Position numbers and translations under genes: made by a program. The notes beneath the pieces are model-generated. The model did no database searches. It had not been told where the DNA came from and saw only the letters and a list, made by a program, of their open reading frames with translations. A stretch of 64,000 nt of DNA from Kryptolebias marmoratus (taxonomy: Eukaryota > Chordata > Actinopteri > Cyprinodontiformes > Rivulidae). Below, piece by piece: positions 11,306-23,484 of this stretch. How positions within the stretch are numbered: position 1 is the stretch's first letter; each line of letters opens with the position of its first letter. Where the stretch lies: positions 5,794,953 through 5,858,952 of the forward strand of contig NC_051435.1 of assembly GCF_001649575.2 (NCBI RefSeq), in the 5' to 3' direction.

Positions 11306-13597
11306 TTAGTTGTTTGTGTATCATCTCCATGTTTTTTATTCTCTTTCAATCACCTTTTTTATTTTGTTTCCACTTGTGTATATTTAATATCCATTATTTC
11401 ATTTGCTACAGCTTTACATGACCTTATTGTGTGATTTTCTCACAAGCCATATTATATTGCACCTTCAGTTTGTGAGGCAAGCAAACACTCTTGAAATATA
11501 TATAGCTGTAATTACCTTACTCTTGATGACAAAATTAATCATTTTGCATCTAATTCCTCATTAAACTTTATTACTTACTAAGGTTGACCGAAACACAACC
11601 GCTCTTATCAGCAGTCGCTGCTGATTACCGGTCATCACCACACCACGGAGCACATAAAAGGGCAGTAAAATGACAGAAAGCAAACTTATTTTCTCTCCTT
11701 GCAGGACAAGAACAATACACAAAGTGTGAACAGGTGACACCAAACGCTGCAGTGGTTATCTGGTGTTTCTTTAAGACCAGAAGAGAAACATGTCAGCATA
11801 ACTTTTGGTGCAGCTTTGAAGGGGAAATCTTTGCATCAAACCACACCTGTCCTGAAAAAAATACCTCAATGACAGTTCCAGTAATTAAATTTTTCTTATT
11901 GTGTAAATGTACACCTCCTGCTGCAGTCATCAGTGGTGATTTCCTGCTGGATTTTACAGGACTGATAAGAGGTGGTCATATACCTGGGAAAACAGACCTT
12001 CTCATGTCAAAGACAAACACAGAAACACCTGCTGCACTGCGCTTTGTGAACTAAACAACCAGTGTGGGTAGAACTGGATATATGTGTGCCGGCATGTTAA
12101 CATGTTCACAAGTCCTGAAAAAATATATTACATTTCCTTTTAATTTGGCAATAAACTTCTTTCACCTACAGAACAAAGCTGTTTTCTCATAAATATCTTT
12201 AATGAAGCATTTTAAGCTTTTTTAATTTGAATACTTAGAAGTCAGTAATTCACATTATCAATCATTAGTGCAAATCAAGCTTTTTTAAAACTATCTGTGC
12301 TAAATTTAAAGGCCGAACATTGCTTGAAGGAAAGCATATCACCTGCCGCAAGTCATACAGAGAAAAAAGAAAAAAGTAACCTCATTGATCCTGTCTACCT
12401 TTAAACTATTCATGTTGCCTCTTTTGAAATGGAAGCAGGGTTACCCCAGTGAGTGATTCTATCAAACCTCTGCAGTTAAGCAGTAAAAACTTAGTGAAAA
12501 ATGTACGCCAACCTTTATCATTAGAGACACACAAATAATCAAAGCTGAAATTCACTGATTTTGAGCCAGTAGCCAATTTTAAAGTTCTGTAAATGATAAT
12601 ATCAGTATTTGTAGGGGAACACTGGTTTGGAGACCAATTTAAATCTTCAAACTCTTTTAAATAGGTTTAACTTTCTCTCCAAAAACACTTTGAAAAGTTT
12701 CCAGCTGAGAAGATTTGTGGTAAAAAAAAATGTAGACTGATCTTTTTCTGGTACAGTTAGCAGTGTTATGTCATCAGTTTGCAGGTAGCTGCAAACATGA
12801 ATTAAAATAGACAACATAAAATAGTTGCAGACCACCTAAAGATCCTAGCACTTCTCCTTAGAGAATATGGGAGTTTGACACAAATTAGAAGGGCTGGTGT
12901 GTTAATAAAGTAAAGTATGACTAACTATCCCAGGAGACATATAGGTCAAGTGGAAAATCTCCTTCAATTCCCAACAAATCCAACCAAATAAAGCCTGTTG
13001 TTCTCCTGCTGTCTGTGTCCTTCTGTGGTATATTGTCTAATGTCTGCTCCTGGTTTCTATTGTACCTATTGTCAGACCCCAGTTTAGCTCTGATTGGCCT
13101 AATGGACCGCAGGGGAATAGAAGACTTCCTGGTGTGGTAGCCCAGCAAGGTTCAGCTTGAAACAAGGTGATTAATGACAACCATCACAACCGGGTCTGGG
13201 AGATAATGGGGGGAACAAGTGGGAGGCACAGAGGGGGCGACGAGGAGGTAAAGGAGGTCAGGGGGGAGTTGAGATTGGACCAGTATTACTTCACACAGTC
13301 AAATGCAAAGATGACAGTGCAGTAAGAGAGGGGGGCTTGGGGGCAGAAGTGGAGGGGGAAAAGAAGCACACTAATTAGTGCTAAACAGGAGTCTGTGAAT
13401 GAGAGGAGGAGACGGACACACGTAAAGATGGTTAACACACAAAGACACGGGTAGTTACAGGGCAGCAAAGGAGTGTCTGCAGAGAGTAGTTAAACATCTG
13501 TTGCTCCGAGGAAATCTAAAACTGCTCTGATTCCAAAATACTCATTTCCCGATGTTATGCTTTGACACACAAATTTAAAGGCTGTAATATTTAAAGC
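11306..13597. other. Intergenic, no gene recognised
   Basis: No coding region with family similarity or splice support was found. A perfect 8-bp-arm hairpin, ATCAGCAG-tcg-CTGCTGAT, lies at 11607-11625, with a TATA-like cataaaagg about 30 bp further on. A plus-strand open stretch at 11734-12054 has no conserved features. About 12305-12350 weakly resembles the edge of the 13598 repeat. Confidence 0.4.
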
Positions 13598-14180
13598 CCT
13601 AGCATTTATTAAAGGAATGCATATCGCCCTCTGCCTCTCATCTCAGAGTTTCACACCAAAATCATCTCAAGATGGGAAATAACAGAGTTGTAGCAGAGTT
13701 TTTGTCAAACCTTGAAAATGACGTTATACACAACCTCTGGTGATATTGTGCAATATCTGCCAAAACAGAGTTATATGCATTCATGTGTTGGATAAATTTG
13801 ATTAGCTGTAGTGGCCATCTTGAATTGAGTTGACTCTAAATGTGAATCAGTTGTAGATGTACATCCAGTGATTCTGTTCTGTGAGTTTCATTAAAATCTG
13901 TACTGTGAGTGTGGATCATGAGATATTTTGCTAACAGACTAGCAGGGTTGATGCCAACAGTTAATGTCAAAGTTTTAGGCAAATATATTGTTTAATGTGT
14001 AGCACTCAAAGTGTTTTGAATGACTCTCAGCTACTACTACACTGTGTTTTAGCTCAGTCTCTGTAAATTTGACTAACCTATTGATATTTTAGTGTTTTCT
14101 AAGGTCAATTAGTTGTTGTGACCAGCTTGCAAACACAGACAGACATAGGCAATAACATTATCGCCCTAAAAAAGTAGTAG
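13598..14180 (-). repeat. Inverted relative of the 10367-11305 repeat
   Basis: The block reads as the reverse complement of the upstream repeat: ctagcatttattaaaggaat, then gtggccatcttgaattgag, gtagatgtacatccagtgat, catgagatattttgctaac and tgactctcagctactac. It ends acagacagacataggcaata, a run often seen at the end of this family in fish (from memory). One unit is clear. Together with the upstream copies it makes a large inverted arrangement around 2.3 kb of unique DNA. Confidence 0.7.
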
Positions 14181-17100
14181 TAGTATGGAGATAATGTAGC
14201 TCCAACTTCAAATGACTCGTTCCATGTGGATGTAATTGGTTCATATAATTTGTTAAAGTTCACTTGTGACTTTGATAAGCAGGAGGTTCATCCAATCACA
14301 TGCAAAGTAATTTTTAAAATGTTTGTCATTTTCCAAGTATTTCTTATCGAAGACCTTTTCTATGGTTCTCTGAAACAAGTCATTGAAGTGTTAGGTTAGT
14401 TTATGTGGCGCATGGTGGCAAAAAGCTAAGACACATCACAGTGAATTCCTTTTTAATTTGTCATCCAAACTGGACCTTTAAGAACTACCATAAATCAGGA
14501 AAAAAAGTCCTAATTTTAGGAAGTCTAAAATCAATACTATGAGTTTATTTCAACAAAACTATAAAACCATTTGGAAAGAGGTCCAATCTACAAAAAGAAA
14601 ATTGTAGCTGTTTGCTGAAGAGAAAAATACCAAGCTACCACTTGAGAAGTATAAGCTGCAGCTACAAATAAAACACTTGGCTGCTGTGATTGCATCAAAT
14701 AGGTGTACAACACAATCAGATAAGGACTCAGTCATTTTTATGCTGTTTGAGCTGTTTCCTTTAGTTTCATTATCGGAAAACAGCATGTTTCTCTCAAAAG
14801 CAAATGTTTCTGTAAATGCCTCCCACTTGTGTCAATGTCAAATTATTTAGGAGACTTTGTGTATGAGTGTGTGCGTGTGTTTCTGTGTGTGATTCATGGG
14901 GAAAGAATGATCTGACTCAGGACAAATAATTGGATTTGTTTTCTTAAAATAGCATATTTATCCAGTTGAAAAGTAGTAAAGAATGGAATGGATGTAGATG
15001 TCCAAGTTTGAATGTTGGGCTCAATTCATTTTTTCTTATCATATGTTTCTCCTCCTCTTCTTCTTTTGTTACATATAAGTTAAGCTCCATCTTTCCTGAA
15101 GACAGTTTAATTCCATGCCATGAGTTACAGAGACACTCACACCATCCCATTTTTCTGGGATTTAATCAAACCAGTTTCATGCATGTTTGTGAACACATGC
15201 ATGTTGGTTGTGTGTGAAAGGTTTAGGGTAAGGGGATGAAGAGAACACAACACAATCACCATCAGCTTTTATGTTGTATTGGATTAACAAGTTTTAAACT
15301 GATTGTGATCAGAGGATTTGTCCTTCTGGTTTGGGTAATCTACTCATTTGTCATTTAGCAGTTTCTTTACTTTTCCAAGGAAATTCAATCCAATAGCATT
15401 CCAGAGACCTCTTTGTGGACTGTAGATGATATTCCAACTTACTTCAAAGATCAGTAACACTTCCATACCCCAATTAAGTGTAAAACAAGTTTCACAGTCA
15501 TGAAATAAACTCATCTACCCCTCATCATAAAGTAGAATAACATACAGCGTCTCATGTGGCATCATCCTGAAGGCAAGCTTTCAGTTTATGACTAAATAAA
15601 CTGCAGAATTTACATTTTTGTCAGTGTTTGCTGTTTAGTACTTGGTATATATGCCTTGTTATTTTTACATTTCAGGATGTTTAAAAGGTTAGCAGAAATT
15701 CATTCTTGTACACTAGTTAGATACTTGCCATTATGCATATTTTTAAACTTGTAAACGGACATGATGGGCAATAACACACAAACAGATTTGTATGTATTGT
15801 ATATTTTTTGCTGGTTATGAAGTTGGTAGTCAGATCTTTGGATGGTGTGTGAAGTGATTAGTTCTTGCTTCAGCCATGTGCAGCTATCCACAGATGGTGC
15901 AGCAGAAGCTTGTTCTTTACCCTCGATCTGCAGTTTCCCTCCTCCCTTCATTCTTGTCTATTGATGTGATAATGGCTACAAATTGATAAAGCCATTGAGT
16001 GTGCTGGTGACATAAGGGTGAGCCGGGACACAAACTCTCCACCACCCAGCAGCACTCATTAATCAGATCTCATCCAACCTCCGTCCCTCCCTACAGACTT
16101 CCTGACCCGCTGCCAGAGGCACAAGTCCATCGAGTCTGTCCCACTCTGTGATCAGTCACCCAATACAAACATAATCCAGCATGCTGTAAAACACTATTCG
16201 TTAAAAACCTAAAAAAAAAATATTTGCAAGATGCCAGATTTACTTTTATCAGCACGTTAGAGCTTACAGTGTGATAAGGAATCAGAGAAAGACCCAAACA
16301 AAGTGACCACCAGGTGAGAAACAGCCTTTTATTAAATCCAGCTTCTTTGCTTTTGAGAAATGCTTTGATTTGAATCACAGTAAAAACTGATTCCACTGAA
16401 CTTGACCCTCATTTGCTATAAGTTTAATACTTGGAAAAGCCCACGAGAGAGTTAAAAAGAATGATTATTTTAAGATTTAATATTGTTTTAGGTTACATGA
16501 CTCTGTAGAGTAACTTGCAGTCACAATATGGAGCTGTTTGTGCTGTGACTGACAGTCTCTTTCCATCATATGAGGCTTTTATTATGAAAAACCATGCTAA
16601 CAAAAGAGCTTAATCCAGGTGAGTAAAATCTTAAACCATTACATTTATCCCCCTGTTTGTTCCTCATCAGTCTCAACCACCGTTCATAATCCACTTCAGT
16701 CTTGTTGAGTAAATTGTTGATTTAAGTTGGAGCCAAATTGCCTCTGTTAGAAAAAAAAAAAAAATCATTGCGGTTTAGACACAACCACTTGATTTGGGGC
16801 CTCATCAAAGATTTAATAGGATTTTAAAAAATGCCTGACAGTGACCATTCACACTGATACAAAAACACTTTCAAATGCTCTCCCATCAACGTTAGATAAT
16901 TGTTTTTTTAAACATTACAATAGAAATGACATACAATTAATGTTTTTGATAATAAATATAACCAAATAATAGATATAATGACACTGCCTTATAAATAATA
17001 TAAATATATTCTGAACACCAGTCCATTTTCTCATTGGCTGAATAGTTTTAGTTACATGATGTTAGTTGGTTATTTCCAGTTTACATCACCAAATCCATGT

Positions 17101-18440
17101 CTCATTTTAGTTATTTTACAGGATGTTTGTAGCTTTTATTTCATTTACATGATGCTTCAAAATATTGATTCAACTTTTTGTTTCGGTTAGAGTTGAAGTT
17201 GGACAAATACCTGTTGAGGTTCTTGATATGAGGTTTGTTGGACTCTCTTTATCTTTTAGAAGTTTAATGCAGCAAAGTGAGTTCTGAACCCAATAAGGTA
17301 AGATAAGATAGGATTAGATTTTATTATCCGGAAAGAAATTAAAAAGTTGTCGGCTGCTTCCAATCACACAACACAATGATAAGAAACAATAAAAAATACA
17401 ATAAAAGACAAGTATAAAAAAACAAAATGCAAGGAGGCTGTAAAAACTTGATAACAATACTTAAATTATTTTGTTATCAGGTAGGTGTTTCCCACAGTCA
17501 ATATTGCACTACAGAAACTCCATAATTAAAGTATAGATACAAATAATTAAGTAAACAGTAGTAAGGTGCACCTTTAAATGAATTACATCGAATTAAAACC
17601 CAGTCACTCCAATATTTATGGTTTTATTGTGAACTGAGTGGTTTTCAGAAACTAAGTATTTTTAACTGAGTGCAACTTTGAAGTTGCACTTTATTTAATT
17701 ATGGCCTTTTTCTTAAACGTCAACTACTTCTATCCTAATTGTTTCAATTTTTTAATTATTGTTTTATTACAACTAAATTATTTATGTAAACAGTTCTTCT
17801 TGCACATAGAGTTATATGATTTCTTCATTATGTGTTTGGTTTGCTTGTCATCATTCTGCTTTTAGGAATTCTTATCTTGTAGTTTAAAATCTGTAACAAA
17901 CTGATGATCCATGAGGGCGATTAAATATTTTATATAAAAATTGGACTTGGCTGGCCCCTAGTGTACATGCTAAACTGTTACAATCCCATTCCGGTGTGTG
18001 TGTGTGTGTGTGTGTGTTGGGATGGGGGATGTAACTCGTTCACTGCTGCACTCCAACCAACAGAAGCTAAAACATAAAATCATTAGTAACACACAACCAG
18101 CAGGGCCGTCACACAAAGTAATGAAAACTATATTGAATATTTTCTAGTGAGATTTATTTTAGCTTTATGATTTAACTATTTTTTTCCAAATACTGATAAA
18201 CAAAATGAAATTTAGAGGTTGTAGGCTGTATTTTGTGTAATATCTCTGAAAATCCAGAAGATGTCAGCAGAGATTCAGCCACTAATATAACAAAGTAGTG
18301 TACATGACATGTGTGCACACTCAGTGTATTGTCTGTTTACCTGACAGTTGATTAGTGTTATTATCAACTCAGTGTTTCACCAAAACATTGTCTGCCAAGA
18401 GTGCAAAACAAAAAAACAATACATTTGTTTGTTAAATCTG
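14181..18440. other. Intergenic, no gene recognised
   Basis: AT-rich with no supported coding exon, RNA gene or clear mobile element. It contains a (GT)n microsatellite at 17994-18017. Distal enhancers of mnx2 could lie here, but nothing in the sequence alone shows this. Confidence 0.4.
17994..18017. repeat. (GT)n microsatellite
   Basis: Twelve GT units in a row. Confidence 0.95.
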
Positions 18441-18935
18441 ATACGGTATCCCAGACCGTGATGTGGATGCTCTAATAAAACAAGCAGCATGTTCAGAGCA
18501 CTGGTTCTTCCAACACACGGGTTTGATTCAGATCTGCATGAGTGTTTGCAATTTAACTACAGGCCCTCCATGAGATGCGACTGTGCATTGTCCAATTCCT
18601 TTGTGATCCCGCAGAGAGTTGAAGAAAACCCACCGGGAGGCTGGGACTCCTCCCTCCTTTCCCAGCCTGCAGAGTGGTGGGAACCGGGTACTGGGCAGCC
18701 CAAAATGGTATGCTATTTTTACCACTCTGTTCAATCAGAGGGCTGCTCCCTGGAGACCTGTTGCCGGCAGCTCTCCCAAAGCCGCGGAATTTAACCCCAG
18801 GACAGCTCCCCCCCAGATGTGATGGAAAACATCTGGTCAACTGCTTGAGCAGAACGCTTAGCTGTCCAGCCCCAGTAAACTCCAACACACCCCTCGTTGT
18901 TGATGCTGATAAATGGAATCAGGCCTGCGATTTAA
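18440..18935. repeat. GC-rich island, possibly a tRNA-derived SINE-like element
   Basis: This stretch is clearly richer in G+C than its surroundings and has several overlapping short open frames without family similarity. Its left end (about 18485-18540) resembles a tRNA: AGAGCACTGGTTCTTCCAAC followed by GGGTTTGATTC, close to a pol III B box (GGTTCRANTC). That would suit a tRNA-derived SINE head with a long body. No poly-A or target duplication was identified. It lies just past the distal polyadenylation signals of myo1b. Confidence 0.4.
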
Positions 18936-18974
18936 TGGTGTGATGTGGATCAGAAAGAGTCACTAAAGTAGAGG

Positions 18975-20812
18975 AAAACATTTATTGATTTTTATTTAAT
19001 TTAAAAAGTATACTGTAAATGTTACAATGAGTTCTACTAAAACATTTCTATGTTCCGTTTTTTAACACAGGCTAACATTAGGCACACAAGATTGTAGATG
19101 TCATCTCGCAGATCTACCCACACTTTAAATACAAAACAGGGAAGAGAGAGCTGGGAGGAAGATGTTACCAAAACAATGAAAACTGCATTGAAACAGAGCA
19201 GCCAAAAAAAACCCAAAAATAAACATCAAAACCGTCATTTAGCATCATCGCTCCCATGCATGAAAACCAATTTCCCTGTGCCATGTGTTACATTTTTAAA
19301 AAATAAAAATTAATTTACACCAAGATACCCCTGATTGCAAACATTGACTTGATCAAATTTGGTTATGTTATCCCCTCACACAGTCACCAGAAGTAAATTA
19401 ATTTCTACCTGGACATCTAAACATGTACTCTAGTCCACATGCATGAAAATACAGCACTGTTGTTTCTTTGATACTCGAATTTGGCTTTTGTGTGAAGACA
19501 TCCAACACCTGATTTTAACATGGATGTAAAAGCTGAAACTTGGGAATTTCTTCTGATAGTTCAACGCTCTACAGTCATGCGCGGGTAATATTTGGTCTTT
19601 TCCCTTAGGTCAGAGTGGGTCAAGCAGTACAATGATTCAAGCTGCAGTGGCAAAAATAACTTTTTTTAAACAAACATTTGAAAATTAGGATAGTGAAACA
19701 ACCTTTAGTCAATGTCATGGCTACAGCTTACAGAGCTTATGTACAGCTTATGGCACACAAAGTTTAACTGCTATGGTTCTCAACCATTCTGCCAGAAAAA
19801 TAAGACAATATTGCACACAAAATATCACTTCCAAAGGTTTTGCTTTATGGAGGGAAAAGCTTCAACTCTGTTGCAGAAAATGTGGTGCCCATATTTTTGA
19901 TCATTATTTTTGTCAGCACATTTAACTTAAATACATTACAACTTATTGGTATGAACTTAGTTTGTATTTACTGTAAAGATGGAATAATGATATGTGGAGG
20001 AAAATGGATCATTTGTAGTGCAATCAAAGACTAACCAACAATGCCTCCAGCTTAAACTCCCTGTTCAAAAACTTTAATTTTTGGCATTTGTTTAAAGCAG
20101 TATATAAATAGGATGATGGCTTTTACCGTACATTATGGAGACCTGTTTATTGGCACATAAGAATGAATACAAAATATTTAACAACCAAATTGCATTTGAC
20201 TTCAGCTTTTACACAACTGCCCACTGTGCTTTAATTAAAGAGAAAAACAGAAAAAACAACATACAATCAGTTCAGTTGTCAGATCATCCTCAGTTTGTTA
20301 CAGAGGCAAAACCAAGTGCAGCATTCAAGTTTGTCAGAGAACTAAATATGACAGGCTAAGCCCAAATCCTGTCGCAACTCATCTCAAATTTTAAGCCAAC
20401 TCGCTGCAGCCAGCTGCTTAAAAGCAGATGAGTCTAGACCTTTTGGCGCTCCAAAAAAAGTTCTTATGACATTTTCTCTGAAAACTAAATTTACTATACA
20501 GGCAGAACAATCATTAGTGACACCACTACTGGAGTACAAAAAGTCTTGTGCACCAGCATCGGCTATTTACACCAAATTTCTGAGGCATGCAACCCACATT
20601 CGGGCTTTCTTTGCCAAAAAAGTGGCACCTTTTCTCAGCTATAGTGGCATCATAATAAATGTGATAACAAGCCAAATAACTGCACGTTTGGGCTCATGAT
20701 TGGCACCGACGTGGTGAATTTTGAGTCCAGAATGTTGGAGTTTGGTGTTCAGTCTCGCCTCCAGACAGAGGAGGTGTGAACATCAGCAGGCGCAGAGGAG
20801 AGAGTGACAGCA
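18975..20812 (-). other. myo1b: myo1b 3' UTR with alternative poly(A) signals
   Basis: The stretch follows the myo1b stop codon (20813-20815) and has no coding signal. A proximal AATAAA on the minus strand (plus TTTATT at 20146-20151) would give about 0.7 kb of UTR. Two AATAAA signals 10 bp apart (plus 18981-18986 and 18991-18996) would give about 1.8 kb, similar to the long 3' UTR known from mammals. Which are used cannot be told. Confidence 0.55.
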
Positions 20813-23484
20813 TTAGGGCGATGTGGGAACTGACACCTCCAGCAGGCGGTTGTTTTTACGTTTGCAGGACGCACTGTTGCCGTTCTTTGGGCTGCCCTGG
20901 ATGAATTTCACGCACACTTTGTCATGTTTAAACTGCACCAAAAACCTGTAGCACAGAAGACATTAGGAAAAACATAAAATGTCATGAAGGAAGATGAATT
21001 ATTTTGACAATAAAATTCAAGTCTTCTTACTCGTCTGATATGTCAACGTTGATTGGTTCCCTCTCTGCAGCCGAGGCACTTATGCGGTGGAGTTTGGTGA
21101 TTATTTCTATCAGGTGATCACTGCTGAGCAAGAAGTCACCTTTGACAGCTGAAGCTGACCCCTGTTGGAGTAAAAACGTTCTGTAACTGGAATAAATTAC
21201 AAATCTTAGAACACCTACCAGAAATGATCACCTGTTGTAGAAAGGCAAAGGTAGACTCTGTTTTCACCCATATTTGTGTCTGTTACCAACAGACACATTT
21301 AATTGAAACCGTCAGAGTAATCATGGGATGTAGGTCAGAGTAATTATATTCTCACCTCTTTAAGTTTGAGAGCAAAGAAGCCATCCATTTGTGTGCTGAC
21401 GGAAACACTGGCGAGGTCTGCCAGAGGGACACTGGCCTTCACTTGCCCTGTTTTCTGGTCGGCTAATATGACACTCCTTCTAGTTAGCAAGAGGAGACGA
21501 GGTGAACCCTGCAAACACAAGAAAGAACAGAGTCAAAAAAAATATGAATCTTCACAATTTTAAATTCTGAGAAGTTAGAAAAAGCCAAAGATTTCTTTTT
21601 GATGTCTGAGCTAGAAAGTGAAACCGGGCTACAAGAAGTTTAAAAGTAAAAAATCCATCAGATTGAAAAACAAAAGAATGAAAACATACCAGATAGTTGT
21701 TTAGCTGGCTGAAATATACAGCAAATTTGCATCGACACTGCTTATATTTTAGACTTTTTAGCTCATATAACCTAATTGACAGTTTTTTCTACCTTTCCAT
21801 TGGCCCTGTTGATCTTGTTGACCACGTCAGCCAGAAGAACCTTCTCATCTACAGCATTGTTGAGCTTCTGATATTTGGGGTTTTTGCTGATCTCCAGGTA
21901 GTCTCCTTTGAAAGGCTGACTCACACTGAGGCAGAAAACAAAGACGTCACATTGAACACAAGATGTTTTGAACCTTTCCATCTACTGTAGAAACGGATAT
22001 ATATTTTAGGTAACTTAATTTAAAGGGTGAAATAAAGATACCTGCTTGGGTAGAGAGCCTTTTTATCCTTGAAGAGCTCACTTGCCTTCAGCTTCTCCTC
22101 ATACACTGCTTTCTTGTCCTCCGTGAACTGGCTCCTGTATTTCTTGCACTATTCACATCACAAGTCAAAATAAAAAAAATAAATAAAAAACTACTGACAG
22201 GAAATATTGTGTATTTTTCTAGAACATATATCCTGCCATTTCGCTTCTGTTTTATTTATTTATTTTTTTACAGTCTTCTCTGATGTTCTGCTTTCCATAT
22301 GTAAGAAATGTGTGACAAGATTGTAGTTTCAAGCCTTGACAAGTCCAAAATGCTGACTACATCCTGCTTCACATTTGTCCACACAGTGTGCAGTAGACAA
22401 TATTCACATTGACAGTTTAAAGGAAGAAACAAGAAGAGCTGACTGAATGTGACAGACGAACCCTCCAGAGATGGAAAATCCTCTTGAGCTCGGTGTGGAC
22501 TCCCTCCAGGAACAAGTAAGGCCGAGCAGGCCAGCTCTTGTCTATGGGGGACATGGAGGGCATGTTGCGCTTCAGGTCCAGGAAGTATTTTTGCATCTGG
22601 ACAAACACAGGGAAATTCAGTTGGATTTCTTTACAGTAAGGAGTTCATAAAAAAATTTAAATATTATTAAAAAGGTACTCATTGCAAAGTGATAAGGACC
22701 AGTAGAAAAACAAAAACATTCAAATTCAGAAACTAATAAACAAAACCTGCACATTTTCTCCCTAATATTGATGATTATTGTGTCCAAAAATTTAAGATTT
22801 GGAAGCCAAATTTGTGACCACATCCTAACTGTGACTTGCCTTTGTTAACCTATTTTCAGTCACTTTGGCTGTTTCTGTAGGTCAACAAATGCAAGGGAAC
22901 ATTGGTATGCATTTACACTGTTGAGTAAAGGATGTTAGTGTTAGACTAGAGTTGAAAACGAACAAACAGACAAAAAACAACAACATTAAAAACGTTAAAT
23001 TACCAGCCTAGAAGTTTTGCTACAGCCATGCATGTTTGAATGCCAAACTGTCTTTATGGTGCTGCACCGCCCTGTTTGAGCCCCGGTTGACTTTATTAAT
23101 CTCTCTTTTCTTTTGTTTAGCAGCAGATTCACTCATCCTTCCACCTAAACATCCTATGAGATTCTACCCTTGTCTGATTGCACCATATTGGTTTACCTAC
23201 ACAGACTACATCCAGTCTAATGTAAGTTCATCATGTTCCACGTGGTATTTGGTGCTTTCAGTCCAGTGGTTAATTTTCATGAAGTGCAGATTACATTTCA
23301 GAATTACAAATCAATATATCTGAAAATCTACTGGACTAACCTCTTTCAAACATCACCATAGTTCAGGATACCCCCCCTCATACTTTGCAGTGAAAAAAGT
23401 CCTACTTACAATTCTCTGGATGGTAAAGTTGTAGATCTTCTTGCCTGCATTTGCTCTGAAGAATTTCCTGTACTCTCTGCGGAC
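20813..23484 (-). other. myo1b: myo1b tail homology 1 (TH1) exons with PH-like membrane-binding region
   Basis: Seven exons encode the tail: [95 protein letters not shown] and the terminal [21 protein letters not shown]. The basic [10 protein letters not shown] stretch corresponds to the family's PH-like phosphoinositide-binding loop. The end is two or three residues longer than the mammalian ..EVAVP terminus. Confidence 0.93.

Noticed and set aside
11734..12054. Plus-strand open frame of about 106 codons with several Cys, preceded by an acceptor-like tract
   Set aside because: Begins with GTG, shows no family similarity and has no second exon or donor in phase; chance is more likely.
18489..18943. 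Several overlapping open frames on both strands
   Set aside because: Long frames are expected in a GC-rich block; none resembles a protein family, and the left end looks tRNA-like.
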